Below, piece after piece: positions 62,747 to 64,000 of a stretch of DNA of 64,000 nucleotides. The stretch covers positions 372,001-436,000 of the forward strand of contig NZ_FOBH01000002.1 of NCBI RefSeq assembly GCF_900109785.1, in the 5' to 3' direction. Position 1 is the stretch's first letter. Each line of letters begins with the position of its first letter. Both the position numbers and the translations under genes were made by a program. The notes beneath the pieces were generated by a model, which saw only the letters and a program-made list of their open reading frames with translations, made no database searches and had not been told where the DNA came from. This DNA comes from Nitrosovibrio tenuis (GTDB lineage: Bacteria > Pseudomonadota > Gammaproteobacteria > Burkholderiales > Nitrosomonadaceae).

Positions 62747-64000
62747 ATGACCAGACCGCAGATTCGCGTGCTTCTCGTCGAGGACGATGCAGTGGACCGC
62801 ATGGCCTGCCGCCGCGCCCTTTCGCGCAACCCGGACTATGAATTCCTGCTTTCCGAAGCTGACTCCGGCCTGGAGGGGCTGCAACTCGCCCATGAGCAAA
62901 GGCCGGATTGCGTGTTGCTCGATTATCACCTGCCAGACTTGAATGGCTTGGAGTTTCTGGCTGCGCTGAGGGATGATTCGGGCGACATTCCCGTTCCTGT
63001 CATGATGTTGACAGGTACCGACAATGCAACGATCGCCGTGGAAGCCATGAAACGGGGTGCCCGGGATTATTTGATCAAAGATACGGAACACCAATATCTC
63101 GAGTTATTGCCCGCGGTCATCCAGCGCGTGCTGAGCGAGCGCCGGATGTTGATGGAAAAGAAACTGGCGGAAGATAAGCTGTTCCAGGCGGAGGCGAAAT
63201 ACCGCTCGCTGGTCGAGACCATCCCGGCGATCGTTTATATTGCCGCGCTGGATAATACCAACCGGTTCCTCTACATCAGTTCGCGCATAGCAACTCTGGG
63301 GTTTTCACCGGAACAATGGCTTGGCGATCCCGATATACTGGTTGCGCAAATTCACCCGGAAGACCGGACACGTGCGCTTGAGGAACGCGCAAACAGCCGT
63401 TCTACCGGCGCACCCTTGCGCTCGGAATACCGCCTGCTTGCGCGCGACGGAACAATTTTGTGGTACCGGGACGAAGCAAGCGTAGTCAGGGATGAGTCCG
63501 GGCGTTCGCTGTTCCTGCAGGGTATTCTCGTTGACGTGACTGAAAGCAAACAGGCGGAAGCCGAGCTGCGGCAGCACCGTTTTAGCCTTGAAGAGCTGGT
63601 GGCAAAGCGTACCGATGAACTTGCGAAGGTGAATGAGGAATTGCGGCGCGATATTGCGGAACGCAGGCGAATAGAAACGGAACTGACCAAAGCCAAGACA
63701 GACGCTGAAAAAGCCAATCTCGCCAAGTCAGAATTCCTTTCCAGCATGAGTCACGAGTTGCGTTCTCCGCTCAACGTCATGCTCGGCTTTGCCCAATTAA
63801 TGGAGTCCGGTTCTCCCCCGCCCACTCCCACTCAATTGACCATGCTCAGGGAAATCAACGCTGCGGGCTGGTATCTGCTGGAGCTCATCAACAAGATTCT
63901 TGATCTGGCCGCGATCGAGTCCGGCAAGCTGATCATTTCACAGGAACCGATTTTCATGGCGGAGGTCATGGCTGAGTGTCGGACTATGATCGAACCCCAG
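62747..64000 (+). CDS. REC-PAS-histidine kinase (3' end outside window)
   Basis: 418 codons visible from the ATG 'MTRPQIRVLLVEDDAVDRMA', open to the window end. The REC domain (about residues 1-130; Asp in 'CVLLDYHLPDLNGLEFLAAL', Lys in 'ARDYLIKDTE') is followed by a PAS/PAC domain ('KYRSLVETIPAIVYIAALDN', 'ILWYRDEASVVRDESG'), a coiled coil with many Glu/Arg/Lys, and a HisKA domain ('EFLSSMSHELRSPLNVMLGF', phospho-His). The HATPase should lie outside. It is part of the same signalling operon. Confidence 0.92.
   Translation, partial: MTRPQIRVLLVEDDAVDRMACRRALSRNPDYEFLLSEADSGLEGLQLAHEQRPDCVLLDYHLPDLNGLEFLAALRDDSGDIPVPVMMLTGTDNATIAVEAMKRGARDYLIKDTEHQYLELLPAVIQRVLSERRMLMEKKLAEDKLFQAEAKYRSLVETIPAIVYIAALDNTNRFLYISSRIATLGFSPEQWLGDPDILVAQIHPEDRTRALEERANSRSTGAPLRSEYRLLARDGTILWYRDEASVVRDESGRSLFLQGILVDVTESKQAEAELRQHRFSLEELVAKRTDELAKVNEELRRDIAERRRIETELTKAKTDAEKANLAKSEFLSSMSHELRSPLNVMLGFAQLMESGSPPPTPTQLTMLREINAAGWYLLELINKILDLAAIESGKLIISQEPIFMAEVMAECRTMIEPQ

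Noticed and set aside
1-64000. CRISPR arrays, complete insertion sequences, rRNA genes
   Set aside because: No regularly spaced repeats, no transposase-like frames and no rRNA signatures were seen on either strand.

Overview
The window is one large flagellar gene cluster (about 1-47.5 kb) followed by an accessory tail (about 47.5-64 kb). Gene content and order suggest a motile Betaproteobacterium. FlhD/FlhC master regulators, a FliA/FlgM switch, a dual-domain FlgJ, FlhF/FlhG and two stator pairs sit beside PEP-CTERM proteins, which fits a Nitrosospira-like member of the Nitrosomonadaceae. The genus is an inference from gene content; no database was searched.

Layout. 1-9.1 kb, minus strand: fliF-G-H-I-J-K-L-M-N (motor/switch ring, export ATPase complex, hook-length control), with fliN cut by the window edge. 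fliE diverges at 9.38 kb. 9.8-14.5 kb, minus: a free-standing FlhB C-terminal domain with a second FliK-like protein, then fliT, fliS, fliD and flaG. 14.6-18.3 kb: two tandem flagellin genes inside a 1360-bp collinear duplication. 18.5-20.3 kb: a NarL-type response regulator and its sensor kinase, the kinase carrying an apparent frameshift. 20.6-22.4 kb: a thioredoxin-like protein and an EAL-like/HDOD protein. 22.6-33.5 kb, minus: flgB-C-D-E-F-G-H-I-J-K-L (rod, hook, rings, hook-filament junction). flgA and flgM-flgN diverge on the plus strand at 33.8-35.5 kb. 35.5-44.1 kb, minus: flhB-flhA-flhF-flhG-fliA-motC-motD (export gate, placement GTPase/ATPase, sigma-28, second stator). 44.4-47.5 kb, minus: flhD, flhC, motA, motB. 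No chemotaxis genes and no fliO/P/Q/R lie in the window; the latter may follow fliN outside it.

Regulation. FlhDC should turn on the hook-basal-body operons and fliA, and FlgM restrains FliA until the hook is complete. I found five matching sigma-28 boxes of the form TAAA-N15-GCCGTTAA (small variations) upstream of both fliC genes, flgK, flgM and motA. They define a coherent late-gene set. A perfect 10+1+10 palindrome of the TAGGAAA...TTTCCTA type lies about 100 bp upstream of flhD and resembles NarL/RcsB-family targets.

Accessory tail. It holds a secreted, possibly CotH-related protein, two PEP-CTERM proteins (one with a CHRD domain), a decayed DUF2971-like gene, a ParE-type toxin with its antitoxin, a truncated tyrosine integrase, small lipoproteins, two small ORFs of 23 and 50 residues, and a tRNA-Leu(UAA). 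An inverted 18-bp piece of that tRNA lies 1.5 kb away, so this stretch looks like a degraded island. The last 8 kb encode signalling proteins: a CHASE-PAS-GGDEF-EAL protein, and a hybrid histidine kinase, CheY-like regulator and REC-PAS-kinase set, the last cut by the window end.
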